A stretch of 35,230 bases of DNA. Origin: Candidatus Poseidoniales archaeon (lineage in GTDB: Archaea; Thermoplasmatota; Poseidoniia; Poseidoniales; Poseidoniaceae). The position numbers and the translations under genes were made by a program. The stretch spans positions 1 through 35,230 of the forward strand of contig DUDM01000010.1 in the NCBI GenBank assembly GCA_012959275.1, read 5' to 3'. Below, one piece after another: positions 33,701-35,230 of this stretch (position 1 is its first letter; every line of letters begins with the position of its first letter). The notes below the pieces were generated by a model that saw only the letters and a program-made list of their open reading frames with translations, did not search any database and had not been told where the DNA came from.

Positions 33701-35230
33701 TGCGAGAATCTGCTCACTACTAAGAGTGCTATTCCACACCATCACCTCATCGATGAGGCCTCGGTGGTAGGTATTACCAGCTCGATTTACCCCCATTTTG
33801 AATAATTGAATATCATCGATGCTATCATTTCCATATGCTACTGTTCTAACCAATAACCCGTCTAGATATTGCTGCACTGTGCCATTTGAGAAAGTAAAAG
33901 CAAGGTTGCTCCATGCCTCTCCCCTCACATCGCCGAAATCATTCGTGTTATTATTTCGGAGTTGCCAAATTCCATTTCCGTTTTGTTGAATCTGGAATGA
34001 TGCTTTATCGCCTGCTGTATTACTTACTGCGATTACAGAAGAATACTGGTCTTGACTACTATTACTGGTTTTTACCCACATCGAGATACTGAAATTACCG
34101 CTCCAATCTGAAATATCTGCCGAAGCAAATTCGTCGATTCCGTCAAAATCATAGGCACCACCATCAATACCATTGGCCCAATTGCTTCCAGCAGAACTAC
34201 CTTGAATCGTTAGATTTGCTGTACCCACAGAATCATTGATTGTGGTACCACTACCATCCTCGAATTGCCAATAATGAACCAAATTAGATTGGGCTGGAAA
34301 ACTACCATTTCCTACTGTTAAATATTGTTCAGCGACAATTGCTCTGCTCATATTGGGCCCTGTCCAAGAGAGGTCAAGTCCGGCCCAACCACTTGCTTCA
34401 AACATCTCTATTCTAATTGGGTGTAAACCAGCCGCATACCATGTCGCATTGGAAGAGACTTCGACATGAGGATGAATTGCTTGATTGTCGATTGTTTCCA
34501 CTCCATCTAACCATAATTTTGAGCCATCGTCACTACCAAGATGGAAAGACCAATTTCCTGATTCTGGAATATTTAGATAGCCGCTATGACGAACAGAGAA
34601 ATGCTCTTTGAAACGGTCATCCAATCCAGGCCAAGTGCTCTGCATTGAAGTATAATCCAATTCGGAATCTATTCGAATGAAGTCGGCAGCCCGATTTGAG
34701 AGATTAGGCATTAAACTGGTATTGAATGTAATCCCAGTATTATCGAAATACTCTGCCAGTAATCCATTGGTCTGTTCTGCCGAATCACTATCACAGTTTT
34801 TGCGCAATAAAGCCCCTTCCAGTGCTGCATTACCATTTCGTTTCACAGAAGTTTGCTGGTTCCAATCAAATGATTCTGTAGAGCCCAATGCTGGTAGACC
34901 AGAGTTCCAATATTTCGAGCCAGTACCCCATCCCGAATCTGCAGTATCGTAGCCACTGTTAGGCAGATGGTTCGCATTCCACGAGCCATCATTTGAACCC
35001 CATGAAGCATATGCGATGACATTGCTAACATTAGTGATGAAAGTGCTATTTTGGTTGAACATTACAGGCAAATCCATACTTCCATTTAGTGTTGCATTTG
35101 CTGTATAGAGATCGTCATTCCAATATTTGTAGCCTGAACCATTTCTGTTAGTTGCTAGGTCTAAGACAATTGTTCCACGTTGACCGAGTGAATTATTCGC
35201 CTTTTCGATGAGACCGAGTGCAGTCTCCAC
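30728..35230 (-). CDS. Giant surface protein: TIGR03790-like core split by PA14 and LamG domains, C-terminal anchor; N-terminus cut by window edge
   Basis: 1500 residues are visible and the frame is open to the right edge; the first codon, GTG, is not a proven start. Visible residues 1-80 with VIAYASWGSNDG resemble the first part of TIGR03790-family proteins. Residues about 155-305 are a PA14 domain (GLLAEYFDN, SGNWSFHLGSDDGSKLWLDG), 315-510 a LamG/concanavalin-like domain (HYWQFEDGSG, GLIDEVMVWN), 520-640 another beta sandwich. Residues about 645-735 (VKGYVYEPYLSA, NPLMSWMGVAVGDP) match the last part of TIGR03790. Then come CARDB/Ig-like repeats, a membrane helix near 1428-1449 and a very acidic cytoplasmic tail of about 50 residues. 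Sequons are abundant. Probably a glycan- or particle-binding cell-surface protein with a possible hydrolase core (inferred). Confidence 0.88.
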   Translation of the reverse strand: METALGLIEKANNSLGQRGTIVLDLATNRNGSGYKYWNDDLYTANATLNGSMDLPVMFNQNSTFITNVSNVIAYASWGSNDGSWNANHLPNSGYDTADSGWGTGSKYWNSGLPALGSTESFDWNQQTSVKRNGNAALEGALLRKNCDSDSAEQTNGLLAEYFDNTGITFNTSLMPNLSNRAADFIRIDSELDYTSMQSTWPGLDDRFKEHFSVRHSGYLNIPESGNWSFHLGSDDGSKLWLDGVETIDNQAIHPHVEVSSNATWYAAGLHPIRIEMFEASGWAGLDLSWTGPNMSRAIVAEQYLTVGNGSFPAQSNLVHYWQFEDGSGTTINDSVGTANLTIQGSSAGSNWANGIDGGAYDFDGIDEFASADISDWSGNFSISMWVKTSNSSQDQYSSVIAVSNTAGDKASFQIQQNGNGIWQLRNNNTNDFGDVRGEAWSNLAFTFSNGTVQQYLDGLLVRTVAYGNDSIDDIQLFKMGVNRAGNTYHRGLIDEVMVWNSTLSSEQILAANRRMIADCEQYSQADNATAFVQQDFDFDNSLMGHAWIIYGYGQKSGWVNGDYKIIVEAYAENGSLLSSNISSAQTFTSTWNSKTMRFRPNQDAANFSIRMEAVIEQGTYNGSFYFETMNLRAIRPHMDWLDGSIAETAVSTGGRSFNWGSTYGQSLIADLLEDGVSGVKGYVYEPYLSAVAYPSVMTTAYASGYNWAESIYMANPLMSWMGVAVGDPKMAAFADILHDANLTDIRENGTPTQGRTTGLEVIIENLGLAMGNGTLEVRERQGNALVGSINLSLAAGDQSGSRIKAEVPITPKRSGYTEFVVRWVNATGSYERLKDNNVIIINLLVNEPPGVSQASCQSNIVYRGSSFTCSAIVGDDVGVISTDIGWRIRIDDENYTNISWATAGTSDNTTWWTGISIPADSPLGWIELHVISYDNLGFASATFVAENISEVVDALATWNGPHIEGVDSTDWAGVTTLSAFGNGLARGQVSRMKACVLDADHDSTLQAPIFNSSIGIISNLTLVNTSTPSLTCYQANISIENGVALGPHQISITTEEGSNARSITLANLDPEPIMDLRNADNQSIEFSSGGIGESIWLTINDADDPDGSAYGDLLVKWPGHVDKAVAFEIESGEHGVLIAMPYPNEALEQNQLTVELTLRAAHSSYVETSHSWSVLLSSPTSSGIILCDVEGNQVDWLIRGHPVIASMPIFSQRPIASASASLAQTGWTVSASQLDESDFSGLCFPSQSSSHLLRFRVVADSSFMKGEATLTMTFRDLDGLMVQESLHLSIKHAIPSIELTSEDEVDAGQNINIQAFVTDLDSVEGTSCTISITDSLNQSVFTHSKQVTAINDNEGIVEYTYPTPKKNSSQNIPPWQVSIQCTDSQGDTGQAELNHSITAIPIPPCTENCENEAPVEQKAASGFSTQKTIIAAGGGIAILSGIALAFIAGKKKEQELEEDPWSEKLLQRPTEMSEEELENHHQVLEEHEESEFSDIIEDII

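Overview
The window looks like a compact archaeal chromosome segment. Archaeal markers are a two-domain CDC48/VAT-type AAA ATPase, a PRC-barrel protein, aspartate carbamoyltransferase encoded as separate PyrB and PyrI chains, a TtuA/Ncs6-type tRNA thiolase, the chromatin protein MC1, a stand-alone Lrp/AsnC RAM domain and membrane-anchored, Asn-rich surface proteins. Moderate GC, short intergenic gaps and Shine-Dalgarno sites of the GAGGTG/GGAGGTG kind fit a marine euryarchaeon, most likely Thermoplasmatota of the Marine Group II (Poseidoniales) kind. That placement is inference; no 16S gene is present.

Layout from left to right. 2-1918: threonyl-tRNA synthetase, cut by the left edge and of bacterial type. 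1996-6372: two co-directed genes for multi-pass membrane proteins with large soluble helical C-terminal parts. 6375-10029 (minus): a GHMP sugar kinase followed by a signal-peptide/C-terminal-anchor surface protein. 10131-11542: pyrB-pyrI, convergent with a tRNA thiolation gene (11534-12544, minus). 12545-12833: an AT-rich shared promoter region. 12834-16598: a cluster of a Roadblock/LC7 protein, a 1063-residue coiled-coil protein and a two-helix membrane peptide. 16595-20652 (minus): a DUF4350-like / DUF58 / eight-helix membrane operon, preceded by a PRC-barrel gene and cdc48 (20749-23303, minus). 23412-25745: a methyltransferase and an aldehyde dehydrogenase. 25817-29295: succinate dehydrogenase/fumarate reductase genes in the order membrane subunit, flavoprotein, iron-sulfur protein. 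29321-30673 (minus): a small membrane protein, MC1 and a RAM-domain protein. 30728-35230 (minus): a giant surface protein cut by the right edge.

Functional themes are central metabolism (pyrimidine synthesis, respiration, aldehyde oxidation), protein quality control (CDC48), RNA modification, chromatin, and an unusually large investment in cell-surface and membrane proteins. Many of the latter have no family I can name beyond topology.

The least explained signals are: a recurring set of short perfect GC-rich palindromes, several with a TAC triplet in the loop, just upstream of start codons; the Roadblock/coiled-coil/membrane-peptide cluster; a TIGR03790-like surface protein whose core seems to be split by PA14 and LamG domains; and an MC1 gene with three evenly spaced AACGTT palindromes and a bacterial-looking hairpin/T-tract terminator. 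No rRNA, recognisable tRNA, CRISPR array, insertion sequence or integrase gene was seen.
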